Source: Agarilytica sp045430345 (lineage in GTDB: Bacteria; Pseudomonadota; Gammaproteobacteria; Pseudomonadales; Cellvibrionaceae). From it: 64,000 nt of DNA. A program made the position numbers and the translations under genes. Of this stretch, positions 17,490 through 27,646 are shown piece after piece; positions within the stretch are counted from its first letter, which is position 1; each line of letters opens with the position of its first letter. Below the pieces are notes generated by a model. That model saw only the letters and a program-made list of their open reading frames with translations, was not told the DNA's origin and did not search any database. The stretch lies in the NCBI GenBank assembly GCA_045430345.1, contig JAILXT010000004.1:62001-126000 (forward strand), read 5' to 3'.

Positions 17490-19708
17490 TATGCGGTTGC
17501 CTCACTGAGTTTCTTTTCGAGTTTTTCAACGCCTGCACGGAAAGCATCGATATGTTCACTGTTTTCGGCTTCTGCTTTTTCAAGCCGGACTTTCGCTTTT
17601 TCGAGCCGTGTCTTGAGCGATGCGATTTGTGCTTGGGCTTTTTCTTCATCGCTCATGCTAGCCATTTCGGCTGCCTTTGCTTGAGCTTTGGCAATGGCGG
17701 CGTCCGCGGCTGAAACGGTTGTCGTGTCCGGAGCTACTTCGCCGGTGGGCTGTTGCGCAATTTCGGCCAGGGCTTTTTCTGCGTCGATAAGCTTTTGTTT
17801 TAGTTTTTCTAGGCCCATCTGTAAGGCCGATGCTGTCGGGGAGTCGTTTTCAACGGCTTCCGTGTGTTTTTGTTCTGCGGTTGCGATACGTTGCTTGAGC
17901 GTTGAGATGGTTTTCTCTTGCTTCTCGGCTGGGTTGAGCGCAATTTTCGCTTTGATTACTTGATCGGCGGCGGGGGCGCTTGTTCCGTGCTCGGTGAGTT
18001 TTTTTTCCGCATCTTGCAAGTTTAGTTCGGCTTGTTTTAGGCGGGCCTCTAAGGATTCTAGTCGGGCGTTGTCGCCTTCCTCTTTCGCTGTGTTTAGCTG
18101 AGTGGTCGCCCGATCGACGCGACTCTTAGCGCTGGATACGGCACGCTCGAGTTTTTTCAGTTGAATACTGGGGTCGATCTTTTTTGTTTCAGCTTTTACT
18201 TCGGTGAGTTTGTCTGAATCTACCTTGGCTTCGCTGTCATTAGCTTTTTCTGCAAGTTTCTTCTTGGCTTCTTCGGCAGCTTTTTTCCGCGCGATACGTT
18301 TGGCTTCTTTTTCTGCGTCGGCTTTTGCTAGGCGCTCCTGCCTGAATTCGAAGCGATCTCGTGAGCGGTCAGACTTATGCTTGTCGCTTTCGAGTTTTTT
18401 AATCATGCCCTTAGAGGCGCGGTAATATTGTACAAGAGGAATATTGCTTGGACATACATAAGAGCATGCGCCGCATTCAATACAGTCAAACAGGTTGTGT
18501 GATTGGAGCTTATCTACATCTTCTGATTGTGAAAACCAAAATAATTGTTGTGGCAGCAAGCTTGCGGGGCACGCTTCTGAACACATGCCGCAGCGGATAC
18601 AGGGTTGCGCTGGAACTGGTTCAGGCATTTCTTGTCGGCTAGGCACTAGGATGCAGTTGGTTGTTTTAACAACGGGAATATTATCCTGGTCCATCGCGTA
18701 GCCCATCATTGGGCCACCAATAATTAAGCGAGCACTATTTTTTTTATCACAGTGGTGTTCATTCAAAATATGATTAATAGGCGTACCCAGTAAAACATCA
18801 ATATTTTGTTGTGTTTTAAGGGATTCTCCTACGACTGTTGTGACGCGGCTGATGAGCGGTTCGCCGAATGTTACGGCGCGGTATGCAGCTGCTGCCGTTG
18901 CAATATTTTGTACCACAATACCTACTGAAGCCGGTATATCTTTGGTGGGAACTTCTTTACCCGTAAGGATCTGAATAAGTTGTTTTTCACCACCGGATGG
19001 GTATTTTGTTGGGAAACTGACGATTTCTACGCGGCTGCCTTCGGCGGCTTTTTCCATTGCGGCGATGGCTTCGGGCTTATTGTCCTCTATTCCAACAATA
19101 ATCTCTTCGGGTTCACCCAGAATGTAAGCGAGTAATTCTGCGCCGGCGATAATGTCATCTGCGTGTTCGCGCATTAGTACGTCATCAGCCGTGATGTAGG
19201 GTTCGCATTCGGTGCCGTTTAAAATTAAGGTGCTAATTTTTTGGTTGGCGCGTGGGCTGAGTTTTACGGCGGTGGGAAAGCCCGCACCTCCCATACCAGT
19301 GATGCCGGAATTACGAATATGTGTGACGAGTTCGCGAGGTGCTACCGTTTTATAGTCGTCGAATTTTATTTTTTCTCCCCATGTTTCTTGCCCGTCTAGC
19401 GTGATCACAATGCACTGGGCACTCATACCCGAGGCGTGGGGAATTGGCCGTGATTCTATTGCACTAACGGTGCCGGATGAGGATGCATGAATTGCGGCAC
19501 TGACAAGCCCTTGGGCATCGGCAATCCGTTGACCTTTTTTAACGTGGTCCCCCACTTGAACGTTGGGAATTGCTTCTGCGCCGATGTGTTGGCCCAGGGG
19601 TAAAACAATTTCTTTTGGCAGTGCGATTGTGGCAATAGGTGTTTGGTTAGATTGCGTTTTGTTTTCGGGGGGGTGCACACCGCCTGGAATATCCCATATC
19701 TTCCTCAT
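17489..19708 (-). CDS. rnfC: RnfC, NADH-binding Fe-S subunit with long coiled-coil tail
   Basis: 739 residues. The N-terminal ~430 residues contain the NADH/FMN-binding fold, an SLBB region and two 4Fe-4S motifs (CIRCGMCSEACP and CIECGACSYVCP). The remaining ~300 residues are Lys/Glu/Ala-rich and contain three related ~50-residue heptad units, each with a form of LKxRLxxAExKxxxA and ending near LEKLKQKLxxAE. Long tails of this kind also occur in enterobacterial RsxC (about 740 residues) but not in NqrF-type proteins. The tail may scaffold the complex. It overlaps rnfB by 4 bases. Confidence 0.95.
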   Translation of the reverse strand: MRKIWDIPGGVHPPENKTQSNQTPIATIALPKEIVLPLGQHIGAEAIPNVQVGDHVKKGQRIADAQGLVSAAIHASSSGTVSAIESRPIPHASGMSAQCIVITLDGQETWGEKIKFDDYKTVAPRELVTHIRNSGITGMGGAGFPTAVKLSPRANQKISTLILNGTECEPYITADDVLMREHADDIIAGAELLAYILGEPEEIIVGIEDNKPEAIAAMEKAAEGSRVEIVSFPTKYPSGGEKQLIQILTGKEVPTKDIPASVGIVVQNIATAAAAYRAVTFGEPLISRVTTVVGESLKTQQNIDVLLGTPINHILNEHHCDKKNSARLIIGGPMMGYAMDQDNIPVVKTTNCILVPSRQEMPEPVPAQPCIRCGMCSEACPASLLPQQLFWFSQSEDVDKLQSHNLFDCIECGACSYVCPSNIPLVQYYRASKGMIKKLESDKHKSDRSRDRFEFRQERLAKADAEKEAKRIARKKAAEEAKKKLAEKANDSEAKVDSDKLTEVKAETKKIDPSIQLKKLERAVSSAKSRVDRATTQLNTAKEEGDNARLESLEARLKQAELNLQDAEKKLTEHGTSAPAADQVIKAKIALNPAEKQEKTISTLKQRIATAEQKHTEAVENDSPTASALQMGLEKLKQKLIDAEKALAEIAQQPTGEVAPDTTTVSAADAAIAKAQAKAAEMASMSDEEKAQAQIASLKTRLEKAKVRLEKAEAENSEHIDAFRAGVEKLEKKLSEATA

Positions 19709-20340
19709 GCGGCATCCTCTGTATCCGGTGTGCTTGTCGCGTTATGAGGTTGTGCGACTTTATCACTGGCAATGAGTTGTACGGGCTTTGGTAAGTCCCA
19801 CTTCCAACCGGCAAGGCCATCGTCTAAAGGAATCATATCAATACAATCGACGGGGCAGGGGTCCAGGCACAAATCACAGCCCGTACATTCGTCGACAATA
19901 ACCGTGTGCATTTGTTTTGCCGCGCCGAGAATGGCATCTATTGGGCAGGCTTGAATACACTTGGTGCAGCCAATGCAGTCAATTTCTCGAATATAGGCGA
20001 CTTTTTTAACTTCTGATTCTTCGCCATGCTCTTCATCAAGTGGTGGCGCTTCTACATCAAGCAAGTGAGCAAGGGCGTTGATGGTCGAGTGGCCGCCAGG
20101 TGGGCACTTGTTAATGGCTTCACCGTTAGCGATGGCCTGAGCGTATGGTTTACAGCCAGGAAACCCACATTGACCGCATTGGGTTTGTGGGAGCAGCTCA
20201 TCGATTTGTGCGACAAGAGGATCGCCCTCTACTTTAAATTTGATCGCGGCATAACCGAGTACTGCGCCGAACACAGATGCGAGTGTGCCGAGCGCCAATA
20301 GTGCACCGATAATGGGGTGGTCGAGTAATATGCTAATCAT
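19705..20340 (-). CDS. rnfB: RnfB, Fe-S subunit
   Basis: 211 residues. An N-terminal membrane helix is followed by the CGQCGFPGCKPYA cluster motif and by two ferredoxin-type motifs, CIGCTKCIQACP and CTGCDLCLDPCP. This is the entry point for electrons from ferredoxin. The gene directly abuts rnfA with no gap. Confidence 0.95.
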   Translation of the reverse strand: MISILLDHPIIGALLALGTLASVFGAVLGYAAIKFKVEGDPLVAQIDELLPQTQCGQCGFPGCKPYAQAIANGEAINKCPPGGHSTINALAHLLDVEAPPLDEEHGEESEVKKVAYIREIDCIGCTKCIQACPIDAILGAAKQMHTVIVDECTGCDLCLDPCPVDCIDMIPLDDGLAGWKWDLPKPVQLIASDKVAQPHNATSTPDTEDAA

Positions 20341-20916
20341 CTATACCAACCCCGAAAAGCCCATAAAGGCTAACGACATTAGGCCAGCGGTGATCATGCC
20401 GATTGCTGCCCCCTTAAATGGCAGTGGTACATCAGCGGCGGCGAGCCGTTCACGCATGGCCGAAAATAAAACCAGTACTAAAGAGAAGCCTAAAGCCGCC
20501 CCAAATCCGTAGAGTGCTGATTCGAAAAAATTGTGCGCTTTATTGGTGTTTTGTAAGGCCACCCCAAGCACTGCACAGTTTGTGGTGATAAGGGGAAGAA
20601 ACACGCCCAATACACGGTAGAGTAGCGGGCTGGTTTTTTCGATAAACATTTTGGCAAATTGCACAACGGCGGCAATAACCAAGATAAAAGAGATAGTTTT
20701 TAAATAACTTAAGCCCAGAGGCTCAAGTACCCATGCGTACACCATGTAGCTGCAGATTGACGCAAGTGTTAGGACGAATGTGGTCGCGGCGCTCATGCCA
20801 ATGGCGGTTTCAATTTTATTTGAGACGCCCATAAAGGGGCACAGCCCTAAAAATTGGACTAATACAAAATTGTTCACCAGTACGGCGCTTAACAAAATAA
20901 CGGCGAATTCCGTCAT
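20341..20916 (-). CDS. rnfA: RnfA, membrane subunit
   Basis: 191 residues with six membrane helices and the typical start VILLSAVLVNNFVLVQFLGLCPFMGVS. First gene of the rnfABCDGE operon. metG ends only 82 bases upstream in the same direction, so part of the transcription may come from metG. Confidence 0.95.
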   Translation of the reverse strand: MTEFAVILLSAVLVNNFVLVQFLGLCPFMGVSNKIETAIGMSAATTFVLTLASICSYMVYAWVLEPLGLSYLKTISFILVIAAVVQFAKMFIEKTSPLLYRVLGVFLPLITTNCAVLGVALQNTNKAHNFFESALYGFGAALGFSLVLVLFSAMRERLAAADVPLPFKGAAIGMITAGLMSLAFMGFSGLV

Positions 20917-20998
20917 CGCTTTATTTATCTCTTATCTAATATATTGATTAAAAGTCTCGATGTTTAATGTGGGCGAATATCGGATGCCCATCAATAAA

Positions 20999-23026
20999 CT
21001 ACATAATACGCATGCCGGGTTGAGCGCCTTCGTTGGGCTCCAGTATGTAAATATCTTTTTTGCCTGGGCCTGCGGCGAGCACCATGCCTTCTGACATGCC
21101 AAATTTCATTTTGCGGGGCTTAAGGTTGGCGACCATTACGGTATGTTTACCGATAAGGTCTTCGGGTTTGTATGCGCTTTTGATTCCGGCAAAGACGTTG
21201 CGGGTTTCAGTGCCGAGGTCTAGGGTTAAGCGTAATAACTTGTCTGCGCCTTCGACGTGTTCAGCATTGGCAATTAAAGCAACGCGAAGATCAACTTTGG
21301 CGAAGGCGTCGAATTCAATTTCATCCGCGATGGGCTCTTTACCAATCCAAGAATCGTCTTTTACGTTCTCTTCCTGGGCGGGCATGTTTGCTTTACTGGA
21401 TTCAATCATGGCGTTTACCTTTTCGCCTTCGATACGTGTCATCAAAGGTTTAAATTTATTTATGTCGTGATCACCTAAAAAGGAAACGTCTTGTGACCAG
21501 TCGAGGGTAATATTTAAAAATGTTTCTGAGGCTTTAGCGGTGACCGGCAATACTGGCTTCAAATATGTCATTAGCATACGGAAGCAGTTGATCCCCATGC
21601 TGCATATGTCGAGTACGCGCTGTTCGTTTCCTGCCTCTTTCGCTAGGCTCCATGGGGCTTGCTCGGCGATGTATTCATTGGCTGCGTCGGCAAGGGCCAT
21701 TATTTCGCGCATGGCTTTGCCGTATTCTCGGGCTTCGTATAGCTCGGCAATGCGGTTATTGGCTTCAGTAAATTGCGCCCAAAGTTCTGGGTTAGCGATG
21801 TTGGATGAAAGTCGTCCGCCAGATTTTTGGATAAATTTCGCGGTACGGCTCGCAATGTTGACAACTTTTCCGACTAAGTCAGAGTTAACGCGTTGTACAA
21901 AGTCATCGGTATTTAAATCCAAATCATCCACCGACGCTGACAGTTTTGTTGCGTAGTAATAGCGAAGATATTCTGGGTTTAAGTGATCCAGATAAGTACG
22001 CGCATTAATAAATGTACCGCGCGACTTGGACATTTTTTTACCGTCGACCGTTAGGAATCCGTGCACACAGACTTTAGACGGTGTTCGGTACCCAGACTCT
22101 TTTAGCATCGCAGGCCAAAACAGCGCGTGGAAATTAACAATATCTTTGCCGATAAAGTGGTATAGCTCACAGCTAGAGTTAGGTTTCCAATATTCGTCGA
22201 AGTCTAAGTCATTGCGCTTGTCACAAAGATTTTTGAAACTGGCCATGTAGCCAACGGGTGCATCTAGCCAGACGTAAAAGAATTTGTCTTTTTCGCCGGG
22301 GATTTCAAAGCCGAAGTAGGGGGCGTCCCGTGAAATATCCCATTCTTGCAAACCGGAGTCGAGCCATTCGGCAAGTTTGTTGGCGACTTCATCTTGAAGG
22401 TGGCCGGCGCGGGTCCATTCTTTTAAGAAATCTGTAAATTCAGGCAGCTTGAAAAAGAAGTGCGTGGAATCTTTTTGTACAGGCGTTGCACCGGAAATTA
22501 CTGATTTTGGGTTAATAAGGTCCATCGGAGAATATGTCGCGCTGCAATGTTCACAGTTATCGCCGTACTGGTCTTCCGTTTTACATTTTGGGCAGGTGCC
22601 CTTGATGTAACGGTCTGCTAGAAACAAGCCTTTCTCAGGATCGTAGGCTTGCACAATATTGCGCTCGGCGATTTTCCCAGACGCTTTTAACGCTTCGTAA
22701 ATACCGGAAGCAATGGTTTTGTTTTCTTCCGAATGCGTCGAGTGGTAGTTGTCGAACTCAATGTGGAAGTCTTTAAAGTCCGCTTCGTGTTCGATGCGAA
22801 TATTATTAATTTGTTGCTCTGGTGTAATGCCGAGCTTTTCAGCGGTCAGCATAATTGCTGTGCCGTGAGCGTCATCCGCGCAAACATAGGTACAGTTATG
22901 ACCGCGCTGCTTCTGGAAGCGCACCCAAATATCGGTTTGGATCGTCTCGACCATGTGGCCAAGGTGTATCGAACCATTGGCGTATGGGAGGGCGCTCGTG
23001 ACCAGGATTTTTCTATTTTGCGTCAT
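20999..23026 (-). CDS. metG: methionyl-tRNA synthetase
   Basis: 675 residues, matching the long dimeric form. The class I signature is HLGH in YANGSIHLGH (residues 16-25), and KMSKS is present near residue 333. The zinc-binding insertion carries CPKC and CEHC. The C-terminal ~110 residues are the EMAP/Trbp111-like tRNA-binding domain (IEFDAFAKVDLRVA onward). It charges initiator and elongator tRNA-Met in the cytoplasm. It is transcribed away from apbC, an arrangement found in many gammaproteobacteria. Confidence 0.97.
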   Translation of the reverse strand: MTQNRKILVTSALPYANGSIHLGHMVETIQTDIWVRFQKQRGHNCTYVCADDAHGTAIMLTAEKLGITPEQQINNIRIEHEADFKDFHIEFDNYHSTHSEENKTIASGIYEALKASGKIAERNIVQAYDPEKGLFLADRYIKGTCPKCKTEDQYGDNCEHCSATYSPMDLINPKSVISGATPVQKDSTHFFFKLPEFTDFLKEWTRAGHLQDEVANKLAEWLDSGLQEWDISRDAPYFGFEIPGEKDKFFYVWLDAPVGYMASFKNLCDKRNDLDFDEYWKPNSSCELYHFIGKDIVNFHALFWPAMLKESGYRTPSKVCVHGFLTVDGKKMSKSRGTFINARTYLDHLNPEYLRYYYATKLSASVDDLDLNTDDFVQRVNSDLVGKVVNIASRTAKFIQKSGGRLSSNIANPELWAQFTEANNRIAELYEAREYGKAMREIMALADAANEYIAEQAPWSLAKEAGNEQRVLDICSMGINCFRMLMTYLKPVLPVTAKASETFLNITLDWSQDVSFLGDHDINKFKPLMTRIEGEKVNAMIESSKANMPAQEENVKDDSWIGKEPIADEIEFDAFAKVDLRVALIANAEHVEGADKLLRLTLDLGTETRNVFAGIKSAYKPEDLIGKHTVMVANLKPRKMKFGMSEGMVLAAGPGKKDIYILEPNEGAQPGMRIM

Positions 23027-23341
23027 GACGGTGGAAATGCTCTGTTTTGTTTAAGCGATATGTTTAAGGTGTTGAATGAATTTTGAGCATGTTTCGCATG
23101 CCACACCCCATTTTTCGGGCGCGAGACTATAGCATTTTTAGCCTTAACTTTCGCGTTTGAAAGGTGAGAATTTTACGTGATTTTCGCTATAGGCTACTGA
23201 TTTTTGGGTGTTTTATTCATATCGGTACTTCGCTTGATCGGCGCTTCTCTTGGATTGTTCGGTTCGCGCCCCAAGATTAGGGGCTGATTCTCTCTATCAC
23301 TTCAAACTCTTGCTTAACGTTTCCCGGAGCGTCGTGTAACT
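23027..23341. other. divergent promoter region of metG and apbC
   Basis: 315 bases between two outward-facing genes, so both promoters should lie here. I see no clear -35/-10 pair and no gene. Confidence 0.45.
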
Positions 23342-24403
23342 ATGGTCGACAATATGATTGAAAAAATCCAAGCGGTTTTGGCCGGCATCAAGGTGCCAGG
23401 AACAGACTTTTTCGTCCGCGATATCTCTAAGGTTTCAGCCGGTAGTGTGGATCTGGTTTTGGGATACCCTGTTGTGCGTTGTGCCGATGATATTGTGGGT
23501 GAAATACGAAAAACACTGGAAGAAAACGGCATCGACATTCACGTAAATGTGAGCGCTTCCATACCCAGTGTTCAGCCTCAAAACGCTGCTCAGCGAGTAG
23601 AAGGGGTAAAGAATATTGTCGCGGTTGCCTCGGGTAAAGGAGGAGTGGGTAAGTCTACGACCTCGGTTAATTTGGCGTTGGCGCTGGCATATGAAGGGGC
23701 CCGGGTGGGCTTGCTCGATGCGGATATATACGGCCCAAGCTTGCCTCAGATGTTGGGTTTGGGCAGTGAGCGGCCAGAGGTTGTTGGTGGGAATGCCATT
23801 AAGCCCCTAGTTGCCCATGGAATACAGGTGGTTTCTATGGGGAGCTTGGTGACGGAAAACACGCCAATGATTTGGCGAGGCCCCATGGTTAGCGGTGCGT
23901 TAAAGCAGCTTCTTAATCAGACCTTATGGGACGATGTCGATTATTTGATTGTCGACATGCCGCCAGGTACCGGGGATATTCAACTCACTCTCAGTCAGTC
24001 AGTCCCAGTATCTTCTTCGGTTGTGGTGACGACTCCCCAAGATATTGCACTGCTCGATGCTAAGAAAGGCATTGAGATGTTTCGCAAGGTCAATATTCCG
24101 GTCGCAGGCGTCGTGGAGAATATGTCGATGCATATTTGTACAAATTGTGGGCACCATGAGGCGATATTTGGCGAAGATGGCGGTGCACAGCTGGCGCGGG
24201 AGTTTGATACGCAGCTGCTAGGGCAACTGCCATTGCAAAAGAATATTCGTGAGCAGGTCGATAGCGGGTGTCCGCCGGTGGCGAGTGACCCCGAGTCAGA
24301 AGTCAGTCAGGCCTATCGCAGTATTGCGGCGAAAATTGCGTCGGACCTCTGGGTACGTTCACGTGAAAGCACTGGTCCGGAGATTTCCTTTGTTGATGAC
24401 TAA
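23342..24403 (+). CDS. apbC: Mrp/ApbC Fe-S cluster carrier ATPase
   Basis: 353 residues. The N-terminal ~90 residues form the MIP18-like domain. The deviant Walker A GKGGVGKSTT marks the ParA/MinD-like P-loop ATPase, and CTNC (in HICTNCGHHE) binds the bridging Fe-S cluster between subunits. The protein delivers Fe-S clusters to targets in the cytoplasm. Its position opposite metG is conserved in many relatives. Rnf proteins, rich in Fe-S clusters, lie close by. Confidence 0.93.
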   Translation: MVDNMIEKIQAVLAGIKVPGTDFFVRDISKVSAGSVDLVLGYPVVRCADDIVGEIRKTLEENGIDIHVNVSASIPSVQPQNAAQRVEGVKNIVAVASGKGGVGKSTTSVNLALALAYEGARVGLLDADIYGPSLPQMLGLGSERPEVVGGNAIKPLVAHGIQVVSMGSLVTENTPMIWRGPMVSGALKQLLNQTLWDDVDYLIVDMPPGTGDIQLTLSQSVPVSSSVVVTTPQDIALLDAKKGIEMFRKVNIPVAGVVENMSMHICTNCGHHEAIFGEDGGAQLAREFDTQLLGQLPLQKNIREQVDSGCPPVASDPESEVSQAYRSIAAKIASDLWVRSRESTGPEISFVDD

Positions 24404-24551
24404 AGTCGATGGCCCAGCCCGGTTAATTACGCCGAATCATGTTGAAGGCTTAACAGGGCCTAGCGCAATCGGTTAGTATTTCGCAGCAAAAATATACCTC
24501 TATACAACGCCCTCGTGTATTGCGACGGTCTTACACCGGAAAAGACAGATT

Positions 24552-25121
24552 ATGAGTATCAAATCAGACAATTGGATTCAGCGCATGGCCGAGCAAGAAG
24601 GCATGATTTCGCCTTATGAGGCGGGCCAGGTGCGTTACGATCAACAGGATCAGCGGCTGATTTCTTATGGTACCTCTAGCTATGGCTACGATGTGCGCTG
24701 TGCTGATGAATTTAAAATCTTTACCAATGTGCACTCGGCTGTGGTTGACCCGAAAAACTTTGATGATGATAGCTTCGTGGATATTAAAAGCGATGTTTGT
24801 ATTATCCCGCCTAATTCTTTCGCCTTAGCGCGTACGGTTGAGTACTTTAAGATTCCCCGTAGCGTGCTGACGGTGTGCCTGGGCAAGTCCACTTATGCTC
24901 GTTGCGGCATTATTGTGAATGTCACGCCGCTTGAGCCCGAGTGGGAAGGCCATGTCACATTGGAGTTTTCCAATACGACACCTCTACCCGCCAAAATATA
25001 TGCAAACGAAGGCGTAGCCCAAATGCTTTTCTTCGAGAGTGATGAAGTATGTAAGACCTCTTATCGTGATCGTGGTGGCAAGTACCAAGGGCAAACAGGC
25101 GTAACACTGCCTAAGACCTAA
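24552..25121 (+). CDS. dcd: dCTP deaminase
   Basis: 189 residues, the usual length. Motifs include SSYGYDVRCA, GKSTYARCG and the catalytic Glu in TPLEPEWEGHVTLEFSN. It converts dCTP to dUTP for thymidylate synthesis. The gene follows apbC after 148 bases, with AAAAGACAG before the ATG. Confidence 0.96.
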   Translation: MSIKSDNWIQRMAEQEGMISPYEAGQVRYDQQDQRLISYGTSSYGYDVRCADEFKIFTNVHSAVVDPKNFDDDSFVDIKSDVCIIPPNSFALARTVEYFKIPRSVLTVCLGKSTYARCGIIVNVTPLEPEWEGHVTLEFSNTTPLPAKIYANEGVAQMLFFESDEVCKTSYRDRGGKYQGQTGVTLPKT

Positions 25122-25204
25122 GTGAGCGAAACTTTTGATTCAACGGCAAACAAGCTTTTGAGGTTTGTTTATCCCCGGTGCGTGGTATTTACTGCCAAAT
25201 ATAG

Positions 25205-25234
25205 CCCTATAAAAATTTGCCGTTATAGGGTTTT
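25205..25234 (+). terminator. rho-independent terminator after dcd
   Basis: Stem CCCTATAA (25205-25212) and TTATAGGG (25223-25230), 10-base loop, then TTTTC. The rest of the 345-base gap to the next gene shows nothing I can support. Confidence 0.7.
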
Positions 25235-25466
25235 CAAGGGGTTTGCGGTTTCCAATTCATCCTGCTTGGCGTAAGCTAGCTCGCGGGTTATTTGCATTAT
25301 CTGCACAATTTTTTCGCCAGCACAAAATGTTTTATTTCGCGCCACTTTTGGGCTGGCGGAGCGGGATCTAATGTAGGCGAGAGCCGGTGTTAAGACGTCG
25401 TTGCTCGGCAAGCTTCGTTGAGATAACCATCATAAAAACATATAACTATCTAGGAAGGGCGGTCAA

Positions 25467-27437
25467 ATGCGTTTTGAACGAGTTGTAGTATCTCGAGTTA
25501 TCGGGTCAATGGTGCTTGCAGGCACCTTAGCAGTATTCTCTGGCTGCGGTTCCGCACCGGTTAAAGAGCAGTCTCTTATTAGTGTGTCCCCCGCTCAGAT
25601 TGAGCAGCTTTCCAGTTACGCTGATGTATTAAGCATGTATCAGAGCGCATCTACTGCACTGCAGGGGAAAGACCCTGTCGCCTTCGCTTCTGACTTGGAG
25701 ACCTTGAAAAAACTGGGAGCCAAGCTTGCAGAATTAAAGCTTCAAGACGTGAAAGCCACATTTGATGGCGCTCGTTTAGAGTCGGGTGAAGTGCCCAGCA
25801 ATGTGATCAAAGCGGCTCAAGTTGATGCGAAGACGCCTCCAACACCTGCGGCGCAATGGAAACCTGTTAATGATTACCTAGCAGAAGAGCTCGCGAAAAC
25901 AGATGCTTCAGTTAAAAGCCGTATTGATGAGCTTGAGACTGGAGGGCTTTCTGATCAATCTCGATTGGTGGCGATGGATGATCTATATCGATTGTCGGGT
26001 AACGAGTCGTGGTTAACACAGCGTAACGAGTTTGTGGATAAATTAATTGAAGAAATTCGCCAGGCTCGGGCCGAAGGTGTGCTGAACGCAGACTTGCAAC
26101 CCAAAATTGATTTGGTTTTAGAAAATCGTGCGGATGATGCAGCGTTGAAGGAAGAGTTGGTTTCAGTAAGTGCCGAGATCTACCAAAGTGATTACTTCAA
26201 AGCATTGGGGGATGGCCTTGCAGACGCAGCGTATAAAGTCTTCGTTAAAATGTCAGAATCTAAAAACTTTGACGCGATTAAAGAAAAGCTTTCTTCTGTC
26301 AGTGAGAAAATGGTGGATTACTTTATTGCCGAGGCGGACGAGTCAGTTAAGTCGCCTGACAATTTGGCTCAGTCTTACCGCTGGTATAACCAAGCACGTG
26401 TAGTTTCGAAAACATTAGGCTTTAAAAAGAAGGCGCGCGCTGGGCACGACTTACTTGTTGAGCAGTTGAACGATAAGTTCAATGAATTTACAGAAGCGGA
26501 AACCTACACCTTGGCATACGCGTATCTTCATTACATAAAAGAATTTCGCCCTTTACATAAAGGCTTGCGTCAAAAAATGAATGAAACTGAAGAAAAGGTG
26601 CGTGGTGAGGCAATTCAGCGTTTAAGTATCACGGCGTTTGAAGGCTCTGGTGGCTATGGCGACGTGATTTCTTCAAAAGTAACACAGCATTTATTTAAGT
26701 TCGTGTCTAACGATGTTCGTATTGTTGAGCGTGAAAAGTACGAGGAAATTCAACGCGAGCGCTCGATCAGTGGCGATAAGGGCGGTCTTTCTGCGGTAAA
26801 CCTCATCGTAACGGGCAGTATTCTTGAAGCGAAGGTGGACAAAACGGATCAGGAAGGTAAGAAGACTATTCGTGCTGTCATTGGTAAAGAAAACGTCACT
26901 AACGCGGCGTATATCAAGTGGTTAGAGCTTTCTGCGAAAGATCGTAAATCGATTGAAAAACCGGCAGAGACGAATACCGTTGATAAGATGGAAAATATCC
27001 CCGTTAAAGTAACGAATCATCGCAAGCTTGGTATTTTTTCAGTGAGTTATCGTTTGTTAGATGCGGCAAATGGCCGTGTTTTATTCCCTCACTCCATCAC
27101 CAAAGAAGAAGAGCATAAAGGCACAAGCCGTGAAGGCGTTGAAATGGGTGATTTTAAATTACCCTTTGAATTGGCTGACTTACCTTCTGATATAAAAATA
27201 TTGGATAACCTCGCGACTCAAGTCTCTCTAGAAATCGGCACGTCACTTGTTGATAAGCTAAAAGATCAAGAGAAGCGCTATTTAGCTGAAGCGGAAGACT
27301 TCAAAAAAGATGATTCATGCTCACAGCAAGCTGATCGTTTGGCTAAAGCATTTGTTATCTTGAATGCGAAAGGCTTAGAAACTAAAACAGTATTTGATGA
27401 GTATAAAGACGTTACGATTAATTGTGATGGTAGTTAA
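25467..27437 (+). CDS. CsgG-like lipoprotein
   Basis: 656 residues with signal peptide and lipobox FSGC (Cys27). After a long helical part (about 40-380), the region starting at RLSITAFEGSGGYGDVIS (about 388) resembles the CsgG/curli-assembly fold, including VEREKYEEIQRERS and an NLIVTGSILEA strand. CsgG relatives sit at the outer membrane and often form or help form secretion pores. The helical N-terminal extension is not part of classical CsgG (about 280 residues) and is the odd part. No csgA- or csgE/F-like gene is nearby. SD: AGGAAGGGCGG ahead of the ATG. Confidence 0.75.
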   Translation: MRFERVVVSRVIGSMVLAGTLAVFSGCGSAPVKEQSLISVSPAQIEQLSSYADVLSMYQSASTALQGKDPVAFASDLETLKKLGAKLAELKLQDVKATFDGARLESGEVPSNVIKAAQVDAKTPPTPAAQWKPVNDYLAEELAKTDASVKSRIDELETGGLSDQSRLVAMDDLYRLSGNESWLTQRNEFVDKLIEEIRQARAEGVLNADLQPKIDLVLENRADDAALKEELVSVSAEIYQSDYFKALGDGLADAAYKVFVKMSESKNFDAIKEKLSSVSEKMVDYFIAEADESVKSPDNLAQSYRWYNQARVVSKTLGFKKKARAGHDLLVEQLNDKFNEFTEAETYTLAYAYLHYIKEFRPLHKGLRQKMNETEEKVRGEAIQRLSITAFEGSGGYGDVISSKVTQHLFKFVSNDVRIVEREKYEEIQRERSISGDKGGLSAVNLIVTGSILEAKVDKTDQEGKKTIRAVIGKENVTNAAYIKWLELSAKDRKSIEKPAETNTVDKMENIPVKVTNHRKLGIFSVSYRLLDAANGRVLFPHSITKEEEHKGTSREGVEMGDFKLPFELADLPSDIKILDNLATQVSLEIGTSLVDKLKDQEKRYLAEAEDFKKDDSCSQQADRLAKAFVILNAKGLETKTVFDEYKDVTINCDGS

Positions 27438-27460
27438 TCCGCGGTCGTGATGAAAAACAA

Positions 27461-27488
27461 AAAGGCAGCTTAATCGCTGCCTTTTTTG
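27461..27488 (+). terminator. rho-independent terminator after the CsgG-like gene
   Basis: Stem AAAGGCAGC (27461-27469) and GCTGCCTTT (27476-27484), loop TTAATC, followed by Ts. It lies in the convergent gap before the phosphonate operon. Confidence 0.85.
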
Positions 27489-27547
27489 TGTTTGTTAGTA
27501 TGTTTTTCTATAGTGTTTAGCGTTGGGGGTGAGTTATGTTTCTCCCT

Positions 27548-27570
27548 GGCTAGTTAAAGCCAAACTAGCC
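27548..27570. other. hairpin in the convergent gap
   Basis: Perfect 8-bp inverted repeat GGCTAGTT (27548-27555) and AACTAGCC (27563-27570). It could end the minus-strand phosphonate operon, but no T-run follows on that strand. Confidence 0.3.
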
Positions 27571-27646
27571 GAGGTGATTCATGTTTTGGTAACAATTTCG
27601 TGTGTGATGACGATTTGCCACTGGATGCATTTGGTAGTGCCCCACG

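Noticed and set aside
25223..25411. 62-codon minus-strand frame after dcd
   Set aside because: TTG start, stop lies within the dcd terminator, no family resemblance.
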